DNA of 64,000 nucleotides from Endozoicomonas sp965196975 (GCF_965196975.1 NZ_OZ239981.1:682001-746000); one strand, 5' to 3'. Numbered from the stretch's first letter, positions 18,391-28,744 are shown. Program-made: numbers and translations. Notes: generated from the letters alone by a model not told the origin.

Positions 18391-18759
18391 TTAACTCTCG
18401 GCTAAACGGGCTCTATTGGCCTGAGCCTGCCAGCGGATAAACACCATGGAACCGATAAATAACAGGACACTGAATCCGGTGATCAGCCAGCCCTGAGGTT
18501 GTTCCGGACGGAACCAGGCATCAAGAACACCACTGATGAAATAAAAACAGAGGATAAAGCAGAGCCAGGATGCTGCTTTCAAACCTCGTTTCAAAAGGCC
18601 GGGAAGAGGCAGCAGTAAGGGCAGTAACTGCAGAGCGGATATACCCAGGATGGAGCCCTGTGGAGGGTTCAACCACCAGGTCTCTGCCAGCAGAGAGAGA
18701 ATCAGACCTGCATAGAGTGCCAGGCAGACTTGATAGATCCGGTTAGCTTTTTGCTGCAT
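18391..18759 (-). CDS. DUF2069 family membrane protein
   Basis: A 122-aa protein with four hydrophobic helices, matching the small DUF2069 inner-membrane family. The conserved-looking segment WWLNPPQGSILGISALQLLPLLLPLPGL is near residues 28-56. In related bacteria it commonly neighbours the arsenate-reductase-like gene, which is also seen here two genes upstream on the same strand. Function unknown. Confidence 0.85.
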   Translation of the reverse strand: MQQKANRIYQVCLALYAGLILSLLAETWWLNPPQGSILGISALQLLPLLLPLPGLLKRGLKAASWLCFILCFYFISGVLDAWFRPEQPQGWLITGFSVLLFIGSMVFIRWQAQANRARLAES

Positions 18760-18803
18760 TGTTATTTATGTTCATCTCTTGTTAGGGTTCGCAGGGACAA
18801 TGA

Positions 18804-19133
18804 TCAGGCGCATGTTGCTGTTGCTGAATACGCCTGCAGATAGTCATCACTCACTTCCAGCTTGTAGACGGTCTTTGACTGAACAAGACAGTCTTTCATT
18901 TTCTGACGGGCCACAAGATAAACGGCATCGGTCAGCTCATGATCTTTTTCCCACTGCTCTCGACTTGGCCATTGAGCATAGCCGACCAGAATGCTCGGGT
19001 CGTCCGAAGTATGTAGTCTTGAGCCAAAGCTTCCACATTGCTGGTAAATGACTTTGGTCACTTCCAGCCACGCTTTGCGAAACTCGGCCTCAGTGCCTTG
19101 TTTAATCTCAAATTCATATACTGCTATGAACAT
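18804..19133 (-). CDS. Antibiotic biosynthesis monooxygenase-like (ABM) domain protein
   Basis: A 109-aa protein of the dimeric ferredoxin-like ABM fold: a beta strand opening (MFIAVYEFEIKQGTEAEFRKAW), a central GSFGSRLHTSDDP and a WPSREQWEKDHE helix. Such proteins range from quinol monooxygenases to enzymes of unknown activity, so no reaction is assigned. It lies between DUF2069 and the ArsC-like gene in a likely minus-strand operon. Confidence 0.75.
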   Translation of the reverse strand: MFIAVYEFEIKQGTEAEFRKAWLEVTKVIYQQCGSFGSRLHTSDDPSILVGYAQWPSREQWEKDHELTDAVYLVARQKMKDCLVQSKTVYKLEVSDDYLQAYSATATCA

Positions 19134-19175
19134 GTCAGGCCCTGCTACAAGGTCTAATTATTGTTTGGTTCGTTT

Positions 19176-19523
19176 TCAGAGAATTTCAATGACTGACTCT
19201 GGGGGGCGGCCAATTCTGGCTTTTTCTCCATTGATCACAATGGGGCGTTCAATCAACTTGGGGAATTCGCACATAAAGTTGATCAATTGCTCTTCAGTCA
19301 GGGATGGGTCTTTGAGGTTATTATCCTTGAACTCCTGTTCACCCTTACGAAGCAGGTCTCGGGCATTGATGCCCAGTTTGCCCAGAATGGCTTTCAACTG
19401 ATTCGCGTCCGGAGGGGTTTCCAGATACAGTACCACCTCAGGAGTGATCCCCTGTTCTTCCAGAATACTCAGGGTCTGGCGGGATTTTGAACAGCGTGGG
19501 TTATGAAAAATAGTAACGCTCAT
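19176..19523 (-). CDS. Arsenate reductase, glutaredoxin type (ArsC family)
   Basis: A 115-aa ArsC-family protein with the N-terminal active-site segment IFHNPRCSKSR (Cys11) and the arginine-containing RPIVINGEKARIGRPPE near the C-terminus, as in glutaredoxin-coupled arsenate reductases. The start is ATG 19523. The gene may act in arsenate reduction, but many chromosomal family members stand alone without ars genes, as here, and their physiological role is unclear. Confidence 0.92.
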   Translation of the reverse strand: MSVTIFHNPRCSKSRQTLSILEEQGITPEVVLYLETPPDANQLKAILGKLGINARDLLRKGEQEFKDNNLKDPSLTEEQLINFMCEFPKLIERPIVINGEKARIGRPPESVIEIL

Positions 19524-19677
19524 AATGACTTTGCTCAGTGTATTTCACAGGACTATAGATATTTTCCGCAAAGCCTACCAATCTCTGTGGATTCACTGCA
19601 AATCATTTGTAATAGGTGTCGGATGTAACGTCAGGAAATGGCATGATGCTGGTGATGGTAAGCCTGAGGGAGAGAGT

Positions 19678-20247
19678 ATGTCTGTGGTAAGAAAAATAAC
19701 TGGCAGTATCGTGGTGCTTCTGACGGTGGTTCTGGCTGGCTGTGCATCCCAGAAAGTAGATTGGGACTATGATACTGAACGTTCACTGACAGGCCTGACC
19801 ACTTATCGCTGGATTGAGCCAACACAGGAGTCCCAAAAACTGGGGTATCAGTTTGAAGCTCTGATGGATCAGCGTGTTCACAACGCGGTGGATGGTGTTC
19901 TGCAGACTCGAGGATTTCAGCGTGTCGACTCCGATAAGACAGAGGTCGACTTTCTGGTCAATTACATTGCCGGCCAGAAAACCCGCCGGGAAGAACGACA
20001 GGTGACTACTTCTTTTGGTTATGGTTTCAGCCCCTGGGGGCTCGGTGTCAGCACTGACAGCCGTGTTCAGGAATATGAAGAAGGCTCTCTGATCATTGAT
20101 ATTATTGATCCGGAAACAAAACAGGTCGTCTGGCGCGGACGCTCCAGAGCCAGAATTCAGGAAGATCTCTCACCGGAACAGCGAACCGCACGAATTAATG
20201 AGGCGGTGGCAAAGATTCTGGAAGGGTTTCCAAGGCCGGAAAAGTAA
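19678..20247 (+). CDS. DUF4136 lipoprotein
   Basis: A protein of about 189 residues with a lipoprotein signal (VVLLTVVLAGC, cysteine at residue 20) and a DUF4136 domain. A central domain segment reads VDFLVNYIAGQKTRREE, and the C-terminal part VVWRGRSRARIQEDLSPEQRTARINEAVAKILEGFP is typical. ATG 19678 has a strong GAGGGAGAG ribosome binding site; the open frame upstream is not needed. Predicted envelope-bound, function unknown. Its stop codon is fused to the end of an inverted-repeat element. Confidence 0.88.
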   Translation: MSVVRKITGSIVVLLTVVLAGCASQKVDWDYDTERSLTGLTTYRWIEPTQESQKLGYQFEALMDQRVHNAVDGVLQTRGFQRVDSDKTEVDFLVNYIAGQKTRREERQVTTSFGYGFSPWGLGVSTDSRVQEYEEGSLIIDIIDPETKQVVWRGRSRARIQEDLSPEQRTARINEAVAKILEGFPRPEK

Positions 20248-20423
20248 TACCAATTCCGCTTTCTAAATATGATATCGAGCAAGCCATTCTGGACGGCTGG
20301 GCAAGGCGGAATGACGAGTAATCGTGGGGCTACTTGTGCCCTCGGGTATTGCGAGGAATTCCAACGAAGAACCAGCGGTGCAAAATGGCTGCGCAGTTCA
20401 TGTTTAGAAGGTGGAATTGGTAT
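20247..20423. repeat. ATACCAAT-type palindromic element, copy 1
   Basis: A 177-bp segment with imperfect terminal inverted repeats: ATACCAATTCCGCTTTCTAA on the left and the complement with about 3 mismatches on the right (ending GGAATTGGTAT). It begins at the last base of the DUF4136 stop codon. Elements with related ends occur at 31558-31735 and 41385-41515, each also abutting a stop codon. No gene lies within it. Confidence 0.65.
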
Positions 20424-20476
20424 AAGCAGGTCGGTTATGGTTTTGAGCCACGGATTATGAAAACAGGTATCGTAGT

Positions 20477-21163
20477 ATGCGCCTGCTGTTGATTGAAGAT
20501 AACCGGGAAATTGCCGGTATTGTTCTTGATTATTTTGAAGCCTTTGGTCATCAGCTGGACTACACAGCGGATGGTCGTCATGGGCTGGAACTGGCCAGTG
20601 AGCAATATTTTGATGTGATTATTCTCGACATCATGCTGCCGGGAATGGATGGCTACCAGGTTTGTCGTGAACTCAGGAAACGACGGATTACTACGCCTGT
20701 TCTGATGCTGACCGCCCGTGATACGACGGATGATACCCTGCAGGGGTTTGAAGAAGGAGCGGATGATTATCTGGTTAAGCCCTTTGACCTGAAAATCCTG
20801 GAAGCGAGGGTCAAGGCACTGGTTCGTCGCAATAGTCCGGGCGCTTTCAGCGACGCCCTTGAATTTGAAGACCTGACACTTGATCTGGGGAATCATAGCG
20901 CCAGACGCGGTGATAAGGATATCCCTCTGAATCCTACCTGTTTTACACTGCTCAAGTTGCTGATCAGCAAGTCTCCTGATCTGGTGACCCGGGAAGAGAT
21001 GATGTACGCCATCTGGGGGGATGAGCCACCCGATGGTGATGCGCTGCGCAACCATATCTATCAACTGCGTGTGGCTGTTGATAAGCCGTTTGAACAGCCC
21101 ATGATTACTACGGTTCCCAAGGTGGGATACCGTCTTCAGGCAACGCTTTCGACCAAAGAGTAG
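20477..21163 (+). CDS. OmpR/PhoB-family response regulator
   Basis: A 228-aa two-component regulator. The receiver domain has acidic residues E7/D8, phospho-acceptor D51 (IILDIMLPGMDG), T79 and K101 (LVKPFDLK). The C-terminal winged helix-turn-helix (about residues 130-225) includes REEMMYAIWGDEPPDGDALRNHIYQLR. It is followed 18 bp downstream by its sensor kinase. Targets are unknown; the nearest downstream pathway genes are the RND pump and the glycosyltransferase operon. Confidence 0.95.
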   Translation: MRLLLIEDNREIAGIVLDYFEAFGHQLDYTADGRHGLELASEQYFDVIILDIMLPGMDGYQVCRELRKRRITTPVLMLTARDTTDDTLQGFEEGADDYLVKPFDLKILEARVKALVRRNSPGAFSDALEFEDLTLDLGNHSARRGDKDIPLNPTCFTLLKLLISKSPDLVTREEMMYAIWGDEPPDGDALRNHIYQLRVAVDKPFEQPMITTVPKVGYRLQATLSTKE

Positions 21164-21181
21164 AAAACAGGATTATCTCAA

Positions 21182-22492
21182 TTGCTTGACAAGATCCTTG
21201 AAAGAGGAAAGCTGCTCTCCCTGCAGTGGAAAATGACAATGGCTTTCTGCATTGTCATTGCCGTTGTTCTGTTGATCAATTTTCTGCTGTTTTATGCCAC
21301 GCTGCACATCACGGAAGATGAAGTCAGTAGTCGTCGTCTTGCCTATATCAGTGATTTCGCCATCAAGGAATATCAACAGGGATTTCAGGGTTCCCTGGTT
21401 CTTGATCACCTGACCGTCGCTTATGACCGTTATGAAGATACACCGGCTGAGTTTCAAAAACGCTTCTCTGCCCAATGGCAAGGTGTAGAGGATTTTAATT
21501 ATCAGGAACCGGGTTCAAGAACGGGAGACTCTGCAACGGTTATGTCCACAACCATGACGGTTAATGGACAGTTAGCGCCTCTCTATATCGTTGAGGACAG
21601 CGCGCGAGTGACCATCACTGAGCTGGAAGAGCGGTCTTTGATCGCGGGTGTCATCCTCTATTCACTACTGATACTGGCGGGAGTCTGGTTGTTGATTTAT
21701 CGGATTTCCGGCCATCTTGCCGCGCCGTTGCACGGGCTCGCCAGAGTGATCAAAGAGAGTCGGGCTGATGACCTTGCCCCCATTGAACCGGCGGTGATTA
21801 CCACAGAAGAGCAGGCTGAGCTGGTGGATGCGCTGAATGATTATCGACAGAGAATTCATGCGTCTATTCAACGGGAGAGAGCGTTCAGCCGTTATGTCAG
21901 TCATGAGCTGCGCACACCGCTGATGGTGATCTCGGGGGTGGCTACATTGCTCGGGGTGTCGCGCGAGTCACCGGTTATTGAGAAACCATTTATTGATAAA
22001 CAACGACAGCGTCTTGAGACATCCTGCCAGAATATGCAGGACATTACTGAAACACTGCTGAGCCTGGTGAGGCAAACCCCATTTCCAGAAGATGTCACCA
22101 CTGTACTGGATCAGGCGTTTATTGAGCAGCTGATTGATGAGCACCGGCTGTTGATCCGGGATAAAGCGATTCAGGTGCATATCAATGCCACGGTTGCTAT
22201 CACATTAAATGTGCCAGCAACCGTGGTCAGGATATTGCTGGGCAACCTGATTAAAAATGCGTTTGGTTACACCCGTTCCGGAGAGATTCTGTTTCGATTG
22301 GATAATCACTGCTTCAGTGCCCTGGATACCGGGCCAGGTATTGAGAGTGTCCCTGAAGAGCATGAAGGCCATGGCCTTGGGCTGATGATGGTCAACGATA
22401 TTTGTGCACGACAGGGGTGGCGCTTTTCCATCAGTTCCCGGGATGACCAGCAGGGATGTCTGGCAATGATCAATTTTAGTCCTGAGTCGTGA
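21182..22492 (+). CDS. Sensor histidine kinase
   Basis: A membrane sensor of 436 aa with two transmembrane helices (about 19-42 and 154-174) enclosing a periplasmic domain of about 110 residues. A HAMP-like linker, H-box with H241 (VSHELRTPLMV), N-box (LLGNLIKNAFGYT) and G-boxes (DTGPGIE, GHGLGLMMVND) follow. The start is TTG 21182, the only good start before TM1, with CAGGA upstream. It forms an operon with the preceding response regulator. The ligand sensed cannot be told. Confidence 0.93.
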   Translation: MLDKILERGKLLSLQWKMTMAFCIVIAVVLLINFLLFYATLHITEDEVSSRRLAYISDFAIKEYQQGFQGSLVLDHLTVAYDRYEDTPAEFQKRFSAQWQGVEDFNYQEPGSRTGDSATVMSTTMTVNGQLAPLYIVEDSARVTITELEERSLIAGVILYSLLILAGVWLLIYRISGHLAAPLHGLARVIKESRADDLAPIEPAVITTEEQAELVDALNDYRQRIHASIQRERAFSRYVSHELRTPLMVISGVATLLGVSRESPVIEKPFIDKQRQRLETSCQNMQDITETLLSLVRQTPFPEDVTTVLDQAFIEQLIDEHRLLIRDKAIQVHINATVAITLNVPATVVRILLGNLIKNAFGYTRSGEILFRLDNHCFSALDTGPGIESVPEEHEGHGLGLMMVNDICARQGWRFSISSRDDQQGCLAMINFSPES

Positions 22493-22562
22493 TGCCTTTA
22501 AAGGCTATCTAAAAAGCAATGGCTCTTCTGAGAATTATGGTATTTAACTATTTGATTCTATT

Positions 22563-23953
22563 GGGTGCTCTCTCTGAATGATTGAAACAATAGTGCTCTA
22601 TTTTCACAGCTACTATGGGAACACCACTCATAATAGTTAACTGTCATGCCCGCTTCTGTTATTTCCAGCTCTACCAAAAGCATCGTTTTGCAAATTGAAG
22701 TTTCTATAGATTCAGGCAACATGCTGAATCTTGAAGATAGTTTACAGCGTGCACTCAATGAAGCCGGGCAGCTTGGAACAAAAGAGTTATTGGGGCTATT
22801 TGAATCACCCAATAAAGAACCTATCGTCGTTAATCAGCAGAAGTGGAACTACAAAGGAAAGGTTCTTAAGCACTATGAAACCTTATACGGTCGTATACCT
22901 TTGGAGCGCTCCGTATATCAGGGTGTCAGAGGTGGCAGTACTCTGGCAGCACTTGATCTTCGTGCCGGTATTATTGGTTCAGCTACCCCCAAATTTGCCA
23001 AGTCTATCGCCTGGAAATACAGCCAGATGCCAGCGCCTGCGGTAAAAGAAGATTTTGAGACCAACCATCAAAGGACGCTTTCAAATTCTTATATCAAGCA
23101 TTTATCGGACAGAGTAGGTGCATTAATTGAAGACCAGCAAGACACTCACTACCACCTTCCTCCACTAAAAGAGCCTGTTGAAACAATAGCCATTGGTCTG
23201 GATGGAACCTGCATGCTGCTTTGTGAAGAAGGCTGGAGGGAAGCCATGTGTGGGACATTGAGCCTATATTCTGCAGATGGAGACAGGCTCCACACGATAT
23301 ATACAGCCAGTTCGCCAGAGTATGGTAAACAAAGCTTTATGAGCAAGCTCGACGAGGAGATTGCAGATCTAAAACGACTCTACCCAAATGCCACATACAT
23401 CGGGGTAGCTGACGGGGCTAGAGAAAACTGGAGTTATTTGAAACAACATACCTCTGGGCAGATACTCGATTTTTATCATGCATCTGAATATTTAGCTGGA
23501 GCAGCGGAAGCACTGTTTCCAACCAGTAAGGCGAAGCGACACCAGTGGCTTGAAGACAGGCTACATAGTTTGAAAAACAAGCGTGGAGCAGCCAAAAAAA
23601 TCCTTCAGGAAATTGAATCAGCCGAGCTCCCGAAAAAGACAATCGCACTGACAGAGAAGCGCTACAAAGCTGTGAGCTATTTTACAAACAATCACCAGTT
23701 AATGAATTATCATCAGGCGCTTAAACGCCATTGGCCAATAGGTTCAGGAGTTACTGAAGCGGCTTGTAAGACTCTGGTAAAGCAACGATTATGTGGTTCT
23801 GGAATGAGGTGGAAAGCAACAGGAGCGGAAGTGCTTTTGACAACAAGAGCACTGATCCAGAGTAAGGGGCGCTGGGAACAACTTTGGTCTGAGTTCATGA
23901 CTGGAAAGGTTGAAGCTAACCTATGAGTCAGTTATCAAATTGAGAGAGCACCC
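22563..23953 (+). mobile_element. ISKra4-like insertion sequence, copy A
   Basis: A 1391-bp element with ends beginning GGGTGCTCTCTC, flanked by the 8-bp duplication ATTCTATT (22555-22562 and 23954-23961). It carries one transposase gene. Copies with an identical transposase lie at 42421-43811 and 49647-51037 in the opposite orientation. It is inserted between the histidine kinase and a VOC-family gene without breaking either. Confidence 0.95.
22646..23926 (+). CDS. ISKra4-like transposase, copy A
   Basis: A 426-aa DDE transposase with likely catalytic D186 (IAIGLDGTCML), D256 (GVADGARENW) and E371 (GSGVTEAACKTL) and a C-terminal arginine- and lysine-rich part. Family assignment to ISKra4 is by recognition of these motifs and of the 8-bp duplication, and is tentative. 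The frame is intact. Confidence 0.9.
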   Translation: MPASVISSSTKSIVLQIEVSIDSGNMLNLEDSLQRALNEAGQLGTKELLGLFESPNKEPIVVNQQKWNYKGKVLKHYETLYGRIPLERSVYQGVRGGSTLAALDLRAGIIGSATPKFAKSIAWKYSQMPAPAVKEDFETNHQRTLSNSYIKHLSDRVGALIEDQQDTHYHLPPLKEPVETIAIGLDGTCMLLCEEGWREAMCGTLSLYSADGDRLHTIYTASSPEYGKQSFMSKLDEEIADLKRLYPNATYIGVADGARENWSYLKQHTSGQILDFYHASEYLAGAAEALFPTSKAKRHQWLEDRLHSLKNKRGAAKKILQEIESAELPKKTIALTEKRYKAVSYFTNNHQLMNYHQALKRHWPIGSGVTEAACKTLVKQRLCGSGMRWKATGAEVLLTTRALIQSKGRWEQLWSEFMTGKVEANL

Positions 23954-24123
23954 ATTCTATTGTGCTTTAACTGTGGTTTGTGGTGTTGTGATTTTGTGGG
24001 TTCGCGGCTATTCCGGTGGTAGGGGCTGTGAACCATGTGCGAACTTTTTTATAGCCGACAAACGGTGATTCGCTCCTCCACATTGAATGCTAATAAATTC
24101 TGATTAACCTTGAAGGTAGGTAT

Positions 24124-24501
24124 ATGATCGATCACGTTACCATCTCTGTCAGTGATGTTGAGTTGAGCCGGAAATTTTATGAAGCGGCATTTCGTCCACT
24201 TGGATACAAAATCGCCTTTGGAGAAGAAGGGAGAATGTGGGCCTTTGACCTTGGAAAGGGTTTTTTGTTTGAAATTCGTAGTCCTAAAACAACGGAAGCC
24301 TTAACCAGTTTTCATATTGCCTTTCGTGCAGAAAGCCAATTAAAGGTTCAGGAATTTTATGAAGCAGCACTTCAAGCTGGCGCAAGAGATAACGGAGCTC
24401 CAGGCTCTCGTCCTCAATATACAGAGAATTACTATGCCTGTTTTGTTTATGATCCTGATGGACATAACATTGAGGCGATGTTTGATAAATGGGAATCCTG
24501 A
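24124..24501 (+). CDS. VOC/glyoxalase-fold protein
   Basis: A 125-aa vicinal-oxygen-chelate protein. It has the N-terminal MIDHVTISVSDVELSRKFYEAAFRPLGYK repeat unit and a C-terminal YACFVYDPDGHNIEAMF, both typical of the glyoxalase/bleomycin-resistance/dioxygenase fold, with His4 and Glu120 as possible metal ligands. The substrate is unknown. It stands alone, just downstream of an IS element. Confidence 0.9.
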   Translation: MIDHVTISVSDVELSRKFYEAAFRPLGYKIAFGEEGRMWAFDLGKGFLFEIRSPKTTEALTSFHIAFRAESQLKVQEFYEAALQAGARDNGAPGSRPQYTENYYACFVYDPDGHNIEAMFDKWES

Positions 24502-24540
24502 TCAGTATGAGCAACTGCTATTTGTTCAGGTCAAACGTTT

Positions 24541-24572
24541 TGAGGCCTCTTTAATTTTCTGAAGAGGCCTCA
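24541..24572. terminator. Hairpin after VOC gene
   Basis: TGAGGCCTCTT is answered by AAGAGGCCTCA across a short A+T-rich loop, a perfect 11-bp stem about 40 bases after the VOC stop. No T run follows, so it may be an inefficient or Rho-assisted terminator. The rest of 24575-24802 shows no convincing gene. Confidence 0.5.
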
Positions 24573-24802
24573 GGTGCTACGATCGCACACGTCCGAAAGT
24601 GATGACGCTGCTCTGTCCAAAGCACCGGGAATGGCTTCATGCAATCTTTCAGGGTAAGTACCTGCGTTCCTGTAAAGCCTCCGTATGGTAATGCTTTCAC
24701 TCTTAAGTCAGTGCCATTGGCCTAAAAAGCACATTGTGACATTTTTAAGAGGTATGACTGGTTACATTGCCCCCAAAAAGGCATTTGTCTGGGGTCAATG
24801 TT

Positions 24803-25645
24803 ATGAAATCGCCAATTCTTCTTCGATTGGCCACAGTATTGTTGGTCAGTATTCCGTTATCAGTAACCGCATCGTCACCTTCTTATCAAGAACCAGCCTT
24901 TAATTCGTCAGGTGCAGACGTACTTCATGTCATGGGCAGTCTGCAGAGCCTTGAATCCATTGCTGTTGTCTCTCAGGTTGATGGTGTTGTAGAAAGCTAC
25001 GCCCATGATGTGGGTGAACAGACATCAGGTGGAACCTCTCTGGTTACGATAAACCAGGAGGATTATCTGCTGGCTATGGAACGGGCCAGGGCCAGTCTGG
25101 CTCAGGCTAATGCTGAGCTGGTGGTAAAAAAGAGCCGGTATGACCGGTATAAGCGTCTGGTGGCACAAAATAATTTGGCCAGAGAACAGCTTGAAAATGC
25201 TGAAGCAGACTATCTGGTCAGCAAAGCGGACCTGAGGCTTCAGGAAGTGTCACTGGGTGAGGCCGAGCTGGCATTGGCGCGTACCCAAATCACAGCAGAG
25301 AACGGTCTCTGGGTCAGTGAACGGCTCATTAATAAAGGGGACTGGGTCCATTCAGGACAAAAGCTGTATCAGCTTGAGCAGATAGAAAAACTAAAAGCGG
25401 TCGTTTATATCACGGAAGAGCACGTCAACAGCTTTGCATCAGGTCAGGGCGTCACGTTAACTGCGGAAGCCGTTCCTGGTCACTACTTTTCAGGCCATAT
25501 CAGGACGATTGCTATTCAGACTGATACCACCAGAAACAGTTATCCTGTCGAGATTGTCATTGATAACCCGGGAATGATACTTCGTCCCGGGTTTACGGTG
25601 GATGCTGAAGTATCTCTTACCAACCTTGTGGCTGAGGAGGAGTGA
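24803..25645 (+). CDS. RND efflux periplasmic adaptor (membrane fusion protein)
   Basis: A protein of about 280 residues with a signal peptide (LRLATVLLVSIPLSVTAS), a biotinyl-lipoyl-like half-motif (VVSQVDGVVESYAHDVGEQTSGGTSLVTI), a coiled-coil hairpin (ARASLAQANAELVVKKSRYDRYKRLV...LENAEADYLVSKADLRL) and the returning lipoyl half. This is the MFP family plan, linking an inner-membrane RND pump to an outer-membrane channel. ATG 24803 is preferred to upstream starts. The stop overlaps the pump's natural start by one base after a GAGGAGGAG ribosome binding site. No TolC-like gene is nearby. Confidence 0.9.
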   Translation: MKSPILLRLATVLLVSIPLSVTASSPSYQEPAFNSSGADVLHVMGSLQSLESIAVVSQVDGVVESYAHDVGEQTSGGTSLVTINQEDYLLAMERARASLAQANAELVVKKSRYDRYKRLVAQNNLAREQLENAEADYLVSKADLRLQEVSLGEAELALARTQITAENGLWVSERLINKGDWVHSGQKLYQLEQIEKLKAVVYITEEHVNSFASGQGVTLTAEAVPGHYFSGHIRTIAIQTDTTRNSYPVEIVIDNPGMILRPGFTVDAEVSLTNLVAEEE

Positions 25646-28600
25646 TGAAGACCATTCTTTACTTCTTTGTCAGGCAGCGTTTTTCGCCAGTTTGATGCTG
25701 TTTATGATCTGCCTGACCGGGGTCGCCTCGCTGTTTACTATTAGCCTGCAGGAACTGCCCGCTTCAAAACAGGGTGAAACGGCCATTATTACGGAATATC
25801 CCGGTGTTTCAGCAGAAGAGATTGAACTTGAAATCACCAACCGCATTGAAAAAGAGTTGAAGTCGGTTCAGGGCCTTGGCTGGTATCTGTCGACATCGAT
25901 TGATGGTTATTCCGAGATTGAGATCCGTATTCGTGATGGTGAAAACCTTGATAAGGTGAATCAGGAGATTCGAGATGCCGTCGATCGCGTTACCGGTCTT
26001 CCGGCAGACCTTGAAAACTCCCCCCTGGTTGAGGCGGAAAATACGGCCACGTTCGAGTTTATGACGCTGGGGTTATCGGGAGACATGCCCTTTGCCGAGC
26101 TTCGTGAATCAGCCCGGCAGATTGAAAAGAAGCTGCGTACGATTCCGGGTATCGGGAAAATCACCTCAACCGGTTTTCCCAAACGTGAATTTATTGTGTC
26201 GCTGGTGCCGGATCGTCTGCAGTCCTATGGTTTAACACCGGAAGCCGTCGTCAGAGCCATCAGTGCCCGAAATATTTCCAGCAGTGGTGGCGTGGTGGAG
26301 TCCTGGCAGTCAGAGCAGAACCTGCTGACCCTGACGCAGGTACAGTCTATTGAGGAACTTTCGGACGTCATTGTTTCACTGTTACCGGGAGGAGGCTCTG
26401 TCCGGCTCAGTGATGTCGCCGAAGTGACTGATGGTTTTGAGCGTCAGCTCCAGGGCTTTACTGTCAATGGCCATCAGGGTATTGGTTTTACGCTGTTTAA
26501 AACGGAGTCTGGGGATACACTGGACACGGTTGCTGCGGTCAAATCATTGCTGGCGGAAGAGCAGACCATCAGTAATGGTCGACTGACCTATGACTGGTCC
26601 CTGGATCTTGCAGAAGAAATTGACGCACGCTTTCAGGTCGTCAGGAACAATGGTTTGATCGGTATTGTTCTGGTGCTGGCCGTGTTGTTTATTTCCATGC
26701 AGCGTCGCCTGGCGCCGTGGATCACCGCATCATTGCCGGTTTGTGTCTTTGGTACCGTCACCATGCTGCTGTTGTTTGGTTATTCCCTGGACAGCGTCAC
26801 TCTGGCTGCAATCCTGCTGATTATAGGCATCATCGTTGATGACTCAATTGTGGTCTCAGAAAGTATTGATCAGGCCTGGCATCAAGGACTTACTCCTGAG
26901 AAAGCGGCGGTTGAAGGATATATGCAAGTATTCAGGCCCGTCATTACCAGCCTGTTAACCACCGTATTGGTTTTTCTTCCCATGTTGTTTATGGGGGGAG
27001 ACTTTGGGGCAACCTATGCCGTCCTGCCATTGACGGTCATCATGGCACTGCTGATGTCTTTTCTGGATGTAACCTTTCTGCTGCCTGCTCACCTGGCCAG
27101 GGCGCTGGAAAAAAATACATTGGGAAATAGCAACAGCGGAAATGAATCATCCCGCAGGCACTGGTTTGATGTTTGCAAAGTTGGCTATCAACGCCTGTTG
27201 AGAAAGGCGTTGCATGGGCGCTTTCTTCTTATTCCGGTTTTTATCGGGGTTGCAGCTTCAGTTTTATATACCGGGTATCGACAGATCGCGCTGGATTTCT
27301 TTCCAACAGGTGCTGCCCGTCTGGTTGAATTTTCTCTGGAGGTAGATGACGGGACACCCCTGGAGAAAGTAAAGATCATTAACAAACCTTTTGTGGAACT
27401 TCTGATGAATACTCCGGAAGTTGCACGTTTTCATATTAATGAAGGCGCACCGGAATCCACGGGGTTGATTGTTCTTACGCCGGTCAGCAGTCGCTCTCTT
27501 GATGCTGATGAAGTCTCGGAGTACCTGGAAGAAGCCGCTTCGGAGTTTGCCGGGCTGACAGCCGTTCATGTAAAAGTGGATGCGGGTGGTCCACCACCAC
27601 CGGACCCCATAGAGTTCCGTATTTTTGGTTCTAACGACGATAGTCGTAAACAGCTTGCCCGGGATTTGATGCAGTGGCTCGAACAACAGCCGGGCACTTC
27701 AGATCTTGAAAATTCGGATGAGAACCTGAGACCGCAAACATTGATTAAACCGGACTATGCCTGGCTGGCAAGGCTTGGCCTGACGGTTGATGATCTCAAT
27801 AACAGCCTGAACCTGGCTTATGAAGGACGAGAGGCATCGACCAGCTGGCTGGGTGATGAAGAAGTAAATATCAAAGTCTGGCTGGACAGTCCATACCGTC
27901 AGTCCAGTTATCTGCCCAATATTGATATTCCATCTGCCGATGGCCGACAGATTCCTTTGAGACAGGTTGCCGCTGTCACTTCAGTGATGACCCCGCGGGA
28001 GATCACTCACTGGAGTGGAGACCGGAATACCTATGTTGTGGGTGATCTGGATGATGATGTGCAAAATGCCGCTCAGCTGGCTATGGATGCCCTTGCACAC
28101 TTTCGGGCACTTGCAGACCAGTACCCGGGTGTTCGTCTGGAAGCTGGTGGTGAAGCGGAAATGACACAGGATGCCCTGGGTGGATTGCTTAGCGCCGTGA
28201 TCATTGCCCTGGTGGGTATCTGGGGGATTATTGCGCTGCTGTTTGGTTCTCTGCTGCAGCCATTACTGGTGATGCTGGTCATTCCTTTTGCGATCGCTGC
28301 TGCGGTATTCGCATTAATGGTTCATGGCGAACCCATGTCGTTTTTTGCCGGTATCGGTATTCTGGGGCTCTGTGGTGTCGTGGTAAATAATGCACTGGTC
28401 ATGGTTGACCGGCTCAATAGACACCCCGATGAGTCAGAAAAGATATCAGAAAGCGCAATGATTGACGGGATTGTTGAAAGCGCTGCTACACGGCTTCGCC
28501 CTGTGCTGCTGACGACAATAACCACTGTGGCCGGTCTTTTACCACTGGCCTATGGGCTTGGGGGGGCTGATGTTTACATGGGCCCAATGGCACTGACCCT

Positions 28601-28721
28601 GGGGTATGGACTGTTATTAACGGTTCCAGCCATACTGTTTTTCTTACCCTGCTGTTTCCTGCTGTTCAAATCGGTGGCAGGGGAAGGTGTTGTGACATCC
28701 TTTTCACATGACAGTGTTTAG
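25645..28721 (+). CDS. RND-family efflux permease with apparent N-terminal frameshift
   Basis: The pump subunit has two repeats of one helix, a large periplasmic loop and a helix bundle, with IVDDSIVVSESIDQA in the first bundle and NALVMVDRLNRHP in the second, giving over 1000 residues. The natural start is ATG 25645, right after GAGGAGGAG, encoding MKTILYFFVRQRF. That frame hits TGA 16 codons in, while the rest of the protein (FASLMLFMICLTGV onward) is in another frame. The two join if the 5-T run at 25680-25684 had one more T. This is either a real frameshift, a sequencing error, or slippage. Upstream starts in the main frame give an unnatural N-terminus inside the adaptor gene. Confidence 0.85.
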
Positions 28722-28744
28722 CATGGATACAAATTGCTGAACGG

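Noticed and set aside
24575..24802. Short frames in the gap before the RND adaptor, including one of about 28 codons near 24600
   Set aside because: No ribosome binding site, no recognisable product, and overlap with the adaptor's upstream region.
25602..25644. Upstream start for the RND pump inside the adaptor gene
   Set aside because: It gives an unnatural N-terminus; the strong ribosome binding site and family N-terminus belong to ATG 25645 in the shifted frame.
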